A program made the translations under genes and the position numbers. DNA of 64,000 nt from Pseudomonas sp. R5-89-07 (lineage in GTDB: Bacteria > Pseudomonadota > Gammaproteobacteria > Pseudomonadales > Pseudomonadaceae): NCBI RefSeq assembly GCF_003851685.1, contig NZ_CP027727.1, forward strand, positions 2,170,001 through 2,234,000, read 5' to 3'. Shown piece after piece: positions 54,631-63,550 of this stretch (its first letter is position 1; every line of letters starts with the position of its first letter). The notes beneath the pieces are model-generated. The model was given only the letters and a program-made list of their open reading frames with translations. It made no database searches and was not told the origin of the DNA.

Positions 54631-55875
54631 TTATTGATAGAGCATCGCGCTGATGTCCAGGTCTGGCGTGCGGCCCGCGATCAGATCGGCCGTCACCTTC
54701 CCGCTGCCGCAGGACATGGTCCATCCTTGAGAACCGTGGCCGGTATTGAGGAACAGGTTGGTGATTTGGGTTGCGCCAAATAGCGGGTTGCCGTCCGGTG
54801 TAGCGGGGCGCAGGCCGCACCACAGTTCAGCCTTGGAGTAATCGCCAATGGTGGGGAACAGGTCTTTCGCGGCCTGGGTCATGTAGCGAAAGTCGTCGCG
54901 TGAAATACTCATGTCATAGCCGGTGAATTCCGCCGTTGCGGTCAGGCGCAAGCGATCTCCCAGCACGGAATATGCCAACAGATTGTCCTCGTCCAGCCCG
55001 CCCATCGTCGGGGCTTCATCAGGCCGTTCGATAGGGACGGTCATGGAGTAGCCTTTGACCGGAAACACATCGATTTTTACCCCATGGTTGCGCAGTAGAA
55101 TCGATGAGTAAGACCCCATGGCAACGACAATAGCGTCTGCAGCGATCAACCCTTTAGATGTGCTGACGGCGCGCACTTTTCGGTTGTCGATATCCAGGCC
55201 CAGCACTTGGGTGTTGAACATGAACTTGACCCCGCGCTCGGCACACACTCGCGCCAGTTCGGCGGTGAACAGCCGAGCGTCGCCCGTTCCGTCAGACGGT
55301 ACGTAAACGCCTCCCACCAGTTTATCGGCGACAGGTTTGAGTGCGGGCTCAAGCTCTGCGACACGTGCTCCGGACACCACTTCAATGTTCAATCCGGCTT
55401 GCTCCAGGACGCGCATCTGGCGCAAACCTTCTTCCATCGAATGTTGCGTCCGATAGACATAAAGAAGGCCTTTGTCGACGTGATGGAACTGGATTTGGGT
55501 ATCGTTCACCACCTCCTTCATGACCTCCTGAGAATAGGACGCCAATCTCAGGCGGGTGGCTGCGTGTTTGTCTGCTCGCGCTCTTGGGCATTCGCAGAGA
55601 AACTTGATGAGCCACGACCACATTCTTGGGTCTATCTTGGGTGCAATGCGCAATGCCTGGTCATTTCGAAAAAATGATTTCATCATGATGCGTGGCGCTG
55701 CAGGACTTGCCCACGGGTAAGAGTGGCCCTGGCAAAGCAGGCTTCCGTTTGCAAAGCTTGTTTCCATAGCCGGCGCGGACTGGCGATCAATCACCGTGAC
55801 GTCATGACCATCCCGAGCCAAATAGTAGGCTGAAGGAATCCCGGCAAGACCTGCACCCAGCACCAACACTTTCAT
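54631..55875 (-). CDS. dadA: D-amino acid dehydrogenase (DadA type)
   Basis: A 414-residue FAD-dependent oxidase of the DAO family that deaminates D-amino acids and passes electrons to the membrane. FAD motif VLGAGLAGIPSAYYLARDG at residue 4 and the C-terminal GHGSQGWTMSCGSGKVTADL are present. ATG 55875 follows AAAGGGTTTGATT. It is a paralogue candidate, as housekeeping dadA is normally next to dadX, which is not seen here. The divergent 2-hydroxyacid dehydrogenase starts 244 bp away. Confidence 0.82.
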   Translation of the reverse strand: MKVLVLGAGLAGIPSAYYLARDGHDVTVIDRQSAPAMETSFANGSLLCQGHSYPWASPAAPRIMMKSFFRNDQALRIAPKIDPRMWSWLIKFLCECPRARADKHAATRLRLASYSQEVMKEVVNDTQIQFHHVDKGLLYVYRTQHSMEEGLRQMRVLEQAGLNIEVVSGARVAELEPALKPVADKLVGGVYVPSDGTGDARLFTAELARVCAERGVKFMFNTQVLGLDIDNRKVRAVSTSKGLIAADAIVVAMGSYSSILLRNHGVKIDVFPVKGYSMTVPIERPDEAPTMGGLDEDNLLAYSVLGDRLRLTATAEFTGYDMSISRDDFRYMTQAAKDLFPTIGDYSKAELWCGLRPATPDGNPLFGATQITNLFLNTGHGSQGWTMSCGSGKVTADLIAGRTPDLDISAMLYQ

Positions 55876-56119
55876 AATCAAACCCTTTGAATGTTTACGT
55901 CGTTATCGTTTGGCCGTGACGAACAGGCCATGGCTTATTGCGCGCATTACCGGGTATAAACCACACACTTCAATGCCCTTTGATTATGCGCATCTGCTTA
56001 TTATTTTTTATTCGAAACATCATTCGCGACGATGCAAAATCGCTTTTAAACCCAGCATTAAAGTTATTTTTTTGACGTGGCCGGCTTAGTCTGTAGTGAC
56101 TTTTAAAGGAGGTCACTTC

Positions 56120-57025
56120 ATGAGCGCTGTATTTATTGACTGTACGCCTGAGCTTAACGTCCTGTTTGAGGCTGGCCGCCTGGTCATCCCGCAAGACACT
56201 TATATACATGTCGGCGATCCGACTGCCGTGGATGTCATTGCGTTGTGCCAAACCGCCCAGGTCATGTTGGTCGAACACACGGCCATTACGGCACAGACCC
56301 TGGCCGCATGCCCGCATCTGAAAGCCATCGTTTTCATGGGCACCGGAGCGGGTGCATACCTTCCTCTGGAATGGGCAAAGGCTAACAATATTGCCGTGAG
56401 TACCACGCCCGGTTATGGCAGTACGGCGGTGGCGGAACATGCCATGGCGCTGACGTTTGCCGCGGCCCGGAAGTTGGGGCCAATGGTCAAGGACATCGTT
56501 CGCGGCGTATGGCTGCCACGGGGCGGCATGCAACTTAAAGGTCGCAAGGTTGCGGTGATCGGTTTCGGAGAGGTCGGTCGCTGCTATGCCGAAATGGCCT
56601 CAGCACTGGGCATGTGCGTTTCAGCGTGGAATCGTACGCCGGTCGATACGGCGTATTTTGAGGCGGATATAGAGCGGGTGCTTGCCGGGGCAGAGGTGGT
56701 TTCACTGCACTTGGCGCTTAATGACGATACCGCCGGCTTTCTCAATGCTTCGGGACTGCGCCTGCTTAGCCCTGGAGCGCTGGTAATCAACACCGCTCGC
56801 GCCGGGTTGATCGACCAGGATGATCTTGCCCAGGCGCTGCAGTCAGGCCAGGTCGGGCACGCCGCGCTTGACGTGTTCTGGCAGGAGCCGATTGAGGCGA
56901 ATGACCCGTGGTGTGATGCGCAGAATGTAACGTTGACCCCGCACGCCGCGTACATGACCGAAGAGGCCTACATCGAACTGTGGAAGCGCACGTTGAAGGC
57001 GATGGACGCTCACATGCCCCGGTAG
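56120..57025 (+). CDS. D-isomer-specific 2-hydroxyacid dehydrogenase
   Basis: A 301-residue NAD(P)-dependent 2-hydroxyacid dehydrogenase/reductase. Cofactor loop AVIGFGEVGR near 145, catalytic Arg in NTARAGLID near 220, Glu in WQEPIEAND near 255 and His in LTPHAAYMTEE near 270 complete the triad. ATG 56120 follows AAGGAGGTC. It is divergent from dadA and convergent with an Lrp regulator 20 bp away. It could reduce the 2-keto acid made by the D-amino acid dehydrogenase, or work in the reverse direction. Confidence 0.88.
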   Translation: MSAVFIDCTPELNVLFEAGRLVIPQDTYIHVGDPTAVDVIALCQTAQVMLVEHTAITAQTLAACPHLKAIVFMGTGAGAYLPLEWAKANNIAVSTTPGYGSTAVAEHAMALTFAAARKLGPMVKDIVRGVWLPRGGMQLKGRKVAVIGFGEVGRCYAEMASALGMCVSAWNRTPVDTAYFEADIERVLAGAEVVSLHLALNDDTAGFLNASGLRLLSPGALVINTARAGLIDQDDLAQALQSGQVGHAALDVFWQEPIEANDPWCDAQNVTLTPHAAYMTEEAYIELWKRTLKAMDAHMPR

Positions 57026-57045
57026 GGTGAAAAGGCATTTACGGG

Positions 57046-57534
57046 TTACAGAAGTGCCTGTAAATCGACGCCCTCTCTTCGAAATACTGTCTTGGTCACA
57101 AAGAACGTGTGGAATCGCGCAACGCCGCATTCGCTTTGTAATAGCTCATCCATGATGGCTTGATATTCAACAACGCTTTTGCAGATGAGCTTCAACACAT
57201 AATCTATTTTCCCTGTCACCATGTAACATTCCTGCACGTCGGGATACTTGCAAATGGCGGCTTCGAATCGCTGAAAGCTCTCTTTACGATGCTGGTCCAG
57301 TTCGATCTCGGAATAGATAGTCAGTGAGTCCGCGATCTTGGCGATGTTCAAGGTTGCGGAATATCTCAAGATGTAGCCACTTTTCTCAAGGCGTTTGACT
57401 CTGATGTAGCAAGGGCTCGGTGAAAGGTTGACTCTTTCCGCAAGGGCCGCGTTGGTCAGCGAACTGTCCTTTTGCAGCTGGGCAAGAATGCAAATATCTA
57501 TGCGGTCAAGCCTGGTCAGGTCATGCATCTCCAT
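57046..57534 (-). CDS. Lrp/AsnC-family transcriptional regulator
   Basis: A 162-residue regulator with N-terminal helix-turn-helix (LDRIDICILAQLQKDSSLTN, AERVNLSPSPCYIRVKRLEK) and a C-terminal RAM/ligand domain (about 80-155; YMVTGKIDYVLKLICKSV). ATG 57534 follows AGAGG; an extended frame to 57627 exists. Such regulators sense amino acids and usually act on adjacent catabolic genes. It lies between the 2-hydroxyacid dehydrogenase (convergent) and gabT (same strand, upstream). Confidence 0.87.
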   Translation of the reverse strand: MEMHDLTRLDRIDICILAQLQKDSSLTNAALAERVNLSPSPCYIRVKRLEKSGYILRYSATLNIAKIADSLTIYSEIELDQHRKESFQRFEAAICKYPDVQECYMVTGKIDYVLKLICKSVVEYQAIMDELLQSECGVARFHTFFVTKTVFRREGVDLQALL

Positions 57535-57651
57535 TCGCCTCTCTGGTGAGCGCCACACTCGGCGCATGACGGGGTGTCGATGCTGCAATGCAAAAGTCGC
57601 CAACCGAGGCGACTTATGCTGATTCACTACTGCTTCGAAGAGAGCGATGAA

Positions 57652-58935
57652 TCAAGTACTGGCTTCCAGCGCCAGCTCAAATATAGTCAATGCGTCCGCG
57701 ACATCACTCTCGGAGGTGTTGAGTGGGCATAGAAAGCGCACAATGTTTCGGTGGACGCCGCATTTGATCAGCAGCAGCCCACGCGACCGCGCCTGCTCGA
57801 TCACTTTCTGTGCGATGTCGCTATCGGGCGCTTTGGTGTCTTCGTCAACGACAAACTCAACCGCGGCCATCGCGCCGAGGGTGCGCACATCGCCAATCTG
57901 CGGATGGCGATTCTTTAAACGTTCGAAGCCAGTCATCAACTGCCGGCCAATACCTTGGCTGCGCTCCAGAAGATTCTCGCTGGCGAAAATGGACAGGACC
58001 GCAAGGCCAGCCGCACATCCTAACGGATTACCGCCGTAGGTACCGCCCAAGCCGCCAGGTGCAGGGGCATCCATGATGTCTGCTTTACCCACGACCCCGG
58101 ACAAAGGAATACCGCCCGCCAGGCTTTTTGCAACCGTGATCAGGTCGGGCTGGATGCCTGAATGCTCAAACCCGAACATCTTGCCGGTGCGGCCAAAACC
58201 CGTTTGAATTTCATCACAGATGAGCACAATGCCGTGACGTGTAGTCAGTTCCCGCAGCGCTTGCATGAACGCCGGTGGGGCCGCCACGAAACCGCCGTCG
58301 CCGAGCACCGGTTCAATAATGATAGCTGCCACGCGCTCAGGCAAAATCTGAGTGTCGAAAATGTCCTGAAGTGAGGCAAGTGCCTGTTCGGTCGTAACGC
58401 CGCGGTACTCATTGGGGTAAGTCGCGTGATGGATGTCAGGTGCGAAAGGGCCGAAATTCTGTTTGTACGGTTGGCTGAACCCGGTCAGCGAGATCCCCAG
58501 AAGCGTACGGCCGTGGAAGCCACCGCGAAAGGCAATAACCCCGGAGCGCCGGGTGTGGCTGCGGGCGATTTTGATGGCGTTTTCCACGGCTTCAGCACCC
58601 GTCGTCAGGAACACGGACTTATAGGGCTCGCCAGCGCCTATCAATGCGTTCAGCTTGCCTGCCAACTCGACATATGGTTCATAAGCGCCCACCTGAAAGC
58701 AGACGTGGGTAAAGCTGTCGATTTGCTTCTTGATGGCATCGACGACGGCGGGGTGATTATGACCGACGTTCAAAACGCCAATCCCTCCCACGAAATCCAG
58801 GTATTTCTTGCCATCGGTATCCCAGACATAGCTGCCGGCTGCACGGCTGATAATGATCGGATGGGCAGATGCTACGCCGCGAGAGACGTTAGTTTCTCGT
58901 GCTGCCAGAACAGGGCTCGAATTAATATCACTCAT
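57652..58935 (-). CDS. gabT: 4-aminobutyrate aminotransferase
   Basis: A 427-residue class III aminotransferase of the GABA/5-aminovalerate group that turns 4-aminobutyrate and 2-oxoglutarate into succinate semialdehyde and glutamate. Motifs: GGIGVLNVGHNHP near residue 49, LTTGAEAVENAIKIAR near 107, FHGRT near 140, LICDEIQTGFGRTGKMF near 238-254 and PLP Lys in VAKSLAGGIPLSG near 268. ATG 58935 follows GGAG. Its product would suit the SSADH gene at 52.6 kb. A second class III aminotransferase lies at 51.0 kb. Confidence 0.88.
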   Translation of the reverse strand: MSDINSSPVLAARETNVSRGVASAHPIIISRAAGSYVWDTDGKKYLDFVGGIGVLNVGHNHPAVVDAIKKQIDSFTHVCFQVGAYEPYVELAGKLNALIGAGEPYKSVFLTTGAEAVENAIKIARSHTRRSGVIAFRGGFHGRTLLGISLTGFSQPYKQNFGPFAPDIHHATYPNEYRGVTTEQALASLQDIFDTQILPERVAAIIIEPVLGDGGFVAAPPAFMQALRELTTRHGIVLICDEIQTGFGRTGKMFGFEHSGIQPDLITVAKSLAGGIPLSGVVGKADIMDAPAPGGLGGTYGGNPLGCAAGLAVLSIFASENLLERSQGIGRQLMTGFERLKNRHPQIGDVRTLGAMAAVEFVVDEDTKAPDSDIAQKVIEQARSRGLLLIKCGVHRNIVRFLCPLNTSESDVADALTIFELALEAST

Positions 58936-59133
58936 TCCAAAAACTCCGTTAATTGTTCAACTCGCACAGGTAGCGCCTGCCGCTAGTTATAAGGTGGCGC
59001 CGTTGATACAAATAGCCGGCGCTGGGTAATAAGCGACGGCACTCCTTTAGTTCGCGCAGTACGGCGATCTAAAAAAAAGAAAAAATAAATAAAATGCGTA
59101 GGGGCCAGTGAGGCGGTAGTGGGCGATTTAGTT

Positions 59134-59155
59134 GATGCCACGTTTACGTGGCATC
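59134..59155. repeat. 9-bp stem hairpin after the first haloacid dehalogenase
   Basis: GATGCCACG-TTTA-CGTGGCATC is a perfect inverted repeat 20 bp beyond the dehalogenase stop codon (minus strand). It lacks a U-tract, so it is a likely structural end or RNA-processing hairpin rather than a classical terminator. Confidence 0.55.
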
Positions 59156-59174
59156 CGCCGAGTGCGCTCGACTA

Positions 59175-59894
59175 TCAGCCCACCAGTTTCTTATGGGCTT
59201 CGACCATGTCCGCCATGCTGATAAAGCGGAAGTCATACTTGGCTTCGGTGGCCGGTACATGAGTCGCACCGAAACCTTCCTTGCCATGGCGGCGATGAAT
59301 CCACGCCCCCGCCAATCCGGCAGCTTTGCCTGGAACATGGTCGTGGTACAGGCTTTCAGCGGTGTGCAGAACGTCGCTTTTCGCGATGCCGGCCTTGGCT
59401 AACAGGTCGATCATGTAAGTGAAGTTGTTCGGGTTTGGTTTGTAGGAACCTACATCCTGAGCCGTCACGATATGATCGAATTCAACCCCTAGCTTCGCTT
59501 CGCTGAACTTGAATTCAGTGCGGTCGATGTTGGAAAGAATAACCAGCTTGTAATGCTGTTTCAGGTAACGCAGGGCTTCTGCCGAGTCAGGGAATGTAGG
59601 CCAGTCCTTGACTGACGTTGCGAACGCTTCGCGTTCGGCGGCGATGGGCTCAAGCGCCCACTCCGTGGCAATGCGGTCATACACCGCAGCGAGAATGACG
59701 GGGTACAGAGCGCCAGGTGTCAGGGTCTGCTGTGGTGACTCATGACGGCCAAATACCTGCAGAATCTGCTCGCGATCGAGCCCTTTGCCGCTGCGATCGG
59801 CCAAAGGCTGAAGGCCGTTTACAATGCCGGTCTCCCAGTCGATCAGGGTGCCGTAGCAATCGAACGACAGTGTAGTGAAATCAGTAAGTTTCAT
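59175..59894 (-). CDS. Haloacid dehalogenase, type II (first copy)
   Basis: A 239-residue HAD-superfamily protein of the type II (L-2-haloacid) group. The catalytic Asp is in [12 protein letters not shown] near residue 11, the second motif in LVILSNIDR near 115, and the third in [12 protein letters not shown] near 148-159; the last motif reads [22 protein letters not shown]. Type II enzymes convert 2-halo acids to 2-hydroxy acids. ATG 59894 follows AGAGGAAA. A close paralogue lies at 62.4-63.1 kb. The real substrate may be different from a haloacid. Confidence 0.82.
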   Translation of the reverse strand: MKLTDFTTLSFDCYGTLIDWETGIVNGLQPLADRSGKGLDREQILQVFGRHESPQQTLTPGALYPVILAAVYDRIATEWALEPIAAEREAFATSVKDWPTFPDSAEALRYLKQHYKLVILSNIDRTEFKFSEAKLGVEFDHIVTAQDVGSYKPNPNNFTYMIDLLAKAGIAKSDVLHTAESLYHDHVPGKAAGLAGAWIHRRHGKEGFGATHVPATEAKYDFRFISMADMVEAHKKLVG

Positions 59895-59969
59895 TGCATT
59901 TCCTCTCAATATAGCCATCGGTATGACGTAGCGTTTTATAGGTCGATGCCATTCGGCGTCGGTGTGCCG

Positions 59970-60299
59970 TTAAAATACTTTTTGTCCCGGCGTGACGGCG
60001 CGTTCCGGTTTAAGAAATACGACGTCGCCGGGCGCTGTTTCTGCCCCGAGCATGAGTACTTCCGAGGCAAAGCCTGCGATGTTTCGCGTCCCCAGATTAA
60101 CCACGCAAACAACATATTCACCCACGAGTTCCGCCGCCGAATAAAGTCGGGTGTATTGCGCACTGGTGGTTTTTACACCTAATTCACCCATGTCGATCCA
60201 GAACTTATAGGCCGGTTTCTTTGCTTTATCGTTTACTTCAACTCTGATCACTTGGCCGATTCGTATGTCGACACTGGAAAATGCTTCGTATGGCGTCAT
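59970..60299 (-). CDS. CsaA-like tRNA-binding protein
   Basis: A 109-residue OB-fold tRNA-binding protein like CsaA and the C-terminus of methionyl-tRNA synthetase. It shows DIRIGQVIRVEVNDKAKKPAYKFWIDMG and the C-terminal VFLKPERAVTPGQKVF. ATG 60299 follows CAGGAG. CsaA proteins have reported chaperone or secretion roles and bind tRNA. It lies upstream of the first dehalogenase on the same strand. Confidence 0.88.
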   Translation of the reverse strand: MTPYEAFSSVDIRIGQVIRVEVNDKAKKPAYKFWIDMGELGVKTTSAQYTRLYSAAELVGEYVVCVVNLGTRNIAGFASEVLMLGAETAPGDVVFLKPERAVTPGQKVF

Positions 60300-60718
60300 A
60301 CATCACTCCTGACAGTTAATTGTGAGTCTGCACGGATTTCATACCGCACCGGCTCCCCGCTGTTGGCCTTTGTTACGTTTCACAATCATAGGAACTGTCA
60401 AATGGCCAATCCACCTACAAAAGGCAGCAGGTAAGTGAAGGTTTATCCTGCTTTATGCATGAAGAAGATGGGTTTTCAGGTTCAGTGTCTGTTGGCCTGC
60501 CGTTCAGGTCGCCGGCAGGCAGTGTCAGGCAACGGTCATCGGCACGCGCAGGGGTGATGAAGCAGGTTGAATGGCGGAAAAAGTAGGATGTTCTATTGGT
60601 TCTGTCCTATTCTGAGTAGGTGTTACTGCGGCTTTGGGCGGTTTAAAGTGAAATGCCCGATACACCAGTAATCGTGCTGTTGCCGCACCTCAGTCGACCC
60701 TCCACTCGTGGACACGTA
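60300..60718. other. Intergenic region between csaA-like and pucR-type genes
   Basis: These 419 bp separate divergent genes and must hold promoters for both. A perfect hairpin GCCTGCCG-10 nt-CGGCAGGC lies at 60495-60520, without a U-tract. A weak symmetric motif TAGGA...TCCTA at 60584-60609 lies upstream of the PucR gene. An alternative upstream start of the PucR frame is at 60653. No other gene was found. Confidence 0.5.
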
Positions 60719-62284
60719 ATGAAACTATCTACCGCACTAGAGCAGACCATCCTGCGGCAAGCCACCGTAGTGGCCGGAGCCAATGGGTTGGATCGGCAAA
60801 TTGCCTGGGTTCATATTATCGATCACCCCGATATCACCCAATGGTTGAAAGTCGGGGACGTGCTGCTCACGACGGGCTACAACTGGCCTCGGGATGATGA
60901 GGAGAGCCGGGTGCTGGTGCGAACACTCAATGATTTGGGGCTCGCTGGTGTAGTGCTTGCGGTGCCGCATTTTCGCGAACATTTTTCCGAAGCCACCATC
61001 GCGCAAGCGGAGCAGTGCAATTTCCCCCTGTTGGAGTTGCCGTGGGAGGTGCCTTTCAGCGAAATCACCCAAGAGATCCTGGCCAAGATCATCAACCTGC
61101 AAACCGAGATCATTCAGCGCTCGGATTTGATCCATCGCAAGTTGACCCGGGCCGCCATCGAAGCCGATAACCTCGATAGTCTGGGCAGTGCGCTGGCCAG
61201 CGCCCTGGAGATGTCCGCGCTGGTGGTCTCGGCGTCGGGGGATATTTTGAGCGAGCATGATATCGATACGAACGAGCAGTTCGAGCGCGACCTGATTGCA
61301 AAATTCATCGCCGAACGTCCCCTGGAACATCGCTTCGATGAATCGCAGACGTTGTCGATCAACCTGTCGGATACCCGGCCGCGGTTCAGGCTTGGCTGCG
61401 CGATATGGCTGCAGGGAGAGGTTGCTGGCATCGTTTGGCTGGAAAGCGCCAAGGACCAATTCGAAGAACTGCATTCCCGAGCGCTTGAACACTCTGCGGT
61501 GATTGCGGCGCTTCATCTTTCCCATCAGCGAGAGTTGCTGGATCAGGAGACGCGGCTGGGGCATGCACTGGTTGCGGGACTGCTGGAGGGCAAATTCCCG
61601 GAAACGCCGAGCGCTATCGAGAGAGCACTGGTATCGGGATGGAGTGAAACCCGCGATTACAGGATCTGCCTGGTGCTGTTGGACGAACCTATCCCGCTCA
61701 GCCTGGAAGGCTTCAAGCGGCGCAAGGAAAAAACCGCGCGCATTTTCAACTTAATGATTTCAAGCAGTGTTTCTCCGTTGATTTCAGTGTCGCTGAACCA
61801 GATCAGCTTCATCATCCCGGCGACGCTTGCACCCGAGACGATCTGGAGGCAGTTACGTCACGAAGGGGGGGCGATGGCTGTCAGCCGGGTGCATCGAGGC
61901 GTTTCAGGCATGGCGCAAGGAGCTGAAGATGTAGCGGCGTTAGTGCCCCTATTGCGACCAGGACGTCTTCATGTCTTCAACGAGGTTCTGTTTCCCCGGG
62001 CCTTGATGGGCGATAAAAAAGCCAGGGGGATGCTGCTTCAGCGTTTGATCGAACCGCTGGCCAACCGAAAGAACGGCACCATGCTTCTGGAGACGGTATG
62101 CGCATTATCCAGCGAAGGCTTTCAACTGGCCAACACTGCCAAAGTGCTGGAGGTGCATATCAGTACCTTGCGATACCGTTTAGCCCGCATTGAGAAACTG
62201 TTGGACATCTCGCTGGAAAATCCGGAGTCGCGGTTTCAAATTCAAGTCGCTGCAGAAATGTATCGCTTGGAGCATGACGAGTGA
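60719..62284 (+). CDS. PucR-family transcriptional regulator
   Basis: A 521-residue activator of the PucR (CdaR-like) type. The N-terminal PucR domain (about 1-120; WVHIIDHPDITQWLKVGDVLLTTG) is followed by a GGDEF-like middle region and a C-terminal HTH_30 (about 465-520; LANTAKVLEVHISTLRYRLARIEKLL). ATG 60719 (MKLSTALE) fits the family start; an in-frame ATG at 60653 would add 22 residues. PucR-type proteins sense nitrogen compounds such as purines, GABA or amines. It likely controls the surrounding gab/dehalogenase genes. Confidence 0.87.
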   Translation: MKLSTALEQTILRQATVVAGANGLDRQIAWVHIIDHPDITQWLKVGDVLLTTGYNWPRDDEESRVLVRTLNDLGLAGVVLAVPHFREHFSEATIAQAEQCNFPLLELPWEVPFSEITQEILAKIINLQTEIIQRSDLIHRKLTRAAIEADNLDSLGSALASALEMSALVVSASGDILSEHDIDTNEQFERDLIAKFIAERPLEHRFDESQTLSINLSDTRPRFRLGCAIWLQGEVAGIVWLESAKDQFEELHSRALEHSAVIAALHLSHQRELLDQETRLGHALVAGLLEGKFPETPSAIERALVSGWSETRDYRICLVLLDEPIPLSLEGFKRRKEKTARIFNLMISSSVSPLISVSLNQISFIIPATLAPETIWRQLRHEGGAMAVSRVHRGVSGMAQGAEDVAALVPLLRPGRLHVFNEVLFPRALMGDKKARGMLLQRLIEPLANRKNGTMLLETVCALSSEGFQLANTAKVLEVHISTLRYRLARIEKLLDISLENPESRFQIQVAAEMYRLEHDE

Positions 62285-62396
62285 GAAACCGCATCGGTTC
62301 GGTATCGAGAAAGGGCAGTCATTCACCCTGGGCCTCGTTTCCTATGAGACGTTTGACGCTTGGCCATGACGCTTTTACTCGCTGCATGACAGGGGA

Positions 62397-63140
62397 TCAG
62401 ACAATCACGCTGTCTGTCTTTTCCGAGATCAGTTTTTTATGGCTCTCAACCATTTTTGCCAAGCTGATAAAACGAAAATTATAGGTGGCTTCAGTGGCGG
62501 GTACATGAATCGCGCCAAAGCCTTCTTTGCCGTGGCGACGATGGATCCATGAGCTCGCAAGTCCAGCCGCGTTGGCCGGTACGTGGTCGTGATACAGGCT
62601 TTCGGCGACGTGAAGAATGGATTTTTTTTCAAACCCCATTTTCCCCAGGGCGTCCGTCAAGTAAGCAAAGTTTTTAGGGTCCGGTTTATAGGAACCGACG
62701 TCTTGAGCTGTTACGACGCAGTCGAATTCAACGCCCAGTTTCTCTTTACTGAACTCAAATTCACCGCGGTCAATGTTGGATAAGATGGCAAGCTTATGGT
62801 ACTGCTTGAAGTAGTTGAGCGCCTTGATCGAATCGGGAAACGGTGGCCAGTGCTGGACGGACGTTCCGAACGCCTCGCGCTCTTGTTCATTGATCTCGAC
62901 TTTCCATTCTTTCGCAATACGGTCGTACACTTTGCGCAAAATATCTGAATACAGTGCCGTCGGCGTGGCTTTTTGCTGCGGGGACTCGTGCCGACCGAAC
63001 ACCTCAAGAATTTGATCGCGAGTAAGGGTTTTTCCCGAGCGTAGTACCAGCGGCTTCAGTGCATTGAATATGCCACTTTCCCAATCGATCAGTGTGCCGT
63101 AGCAGTCGAAGCTAAGGACCTCGAAATCTGTCAGTTTCAT
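62397..63140 (-). CDS. Haloacid dehalogenase, type II (second copy)
   Basis: A 247-residue HAD protein highly similar to the copy at 59.2-59.9 kb. It begins [20 protein letters not shown] and repeats [22 protein letters not shown] and [15 protein letters not shown]; the first ~240 residues align without gaps by eye. The last 8 residues extend past the first copy. It converges with PucR. ATG 63140 follows GAGAGG. Two copies around PucR/CsaA suggest a past duplication with divergence. Confidence 0.82.
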   Translation of the reverse strand: MKLTDFEVLSFDCYGTLIDWESGIFNALKPLVLRSGKTLTRDQILEVFGRHESPQQKATPTALYSDILRKVYDRIAKEWKVEINEQEREAFGTSVQHWPPFPDSIKALNYFKQYHKLAILSNIDRGEFEFSKEKLGVEFDCVVTAQDVGSYKPDPKNFAYLTDALGKMGFEKKSILHVAESLYHDHVPANAAGLASSWIHRRHGKEGFGAIHVPATEATYNFRFISLAKMVESHKKLISEKTDSVIV

Positions 63141-63550
63141 GCTCTACCTCTCATTTTTAGGCAGTGGGAACGGTCTTTGGCCAGCCTCATCCTGAAGTTG
63201 GTGCCATCTCAACAAAGCCCCCTCTGGCCGAGCATACCCTGTCAGTTGGCTCACATCATCTGGTGCACAGCTGCGCGTGAGGGCTGCCTACGCTGCACGC
63301 GCCCCGGACCGGCATTTGCTGTGCCTTCAGGCCGGCCGCTTGTCTTTCTTTTGCACGGACCTTGATCCCGGCCTTGCGCAAAAAACACATAACCCAGCAA
63401 GTCTTGAGACTCATATGCGCACCCTCACTTCGATGGTGGTTGTCGTTGAACGGGCAAAGGTACTAGCGGGTCATGATAACGCTGCGTGTTTGAAGGTATT
63501 ACCTAGAAATAATAGGAAAATAGAGCGATTTTTTCCCTTGTCTCGCGTGA
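63141..63550. other. Intergenic region before the RND pump
   Basis: These 410 bp lie between the second dehalogenase start and the RND gene stop, and hold the dehalogenase promoter region. I see no gene with a good ribosome binding site, no repeat and no clear terminator. Short ORFs here overlap in several frames and none looks like a real protein. Confidence 0.5.

Noticed and set aside
59072..59094. A/T-rich run before the first dehalogenase hairpin
   Set aside because: Looks like a simple AT-rich spacer; it has no adjoining GC-rich stem on either strand to make it a terminator.
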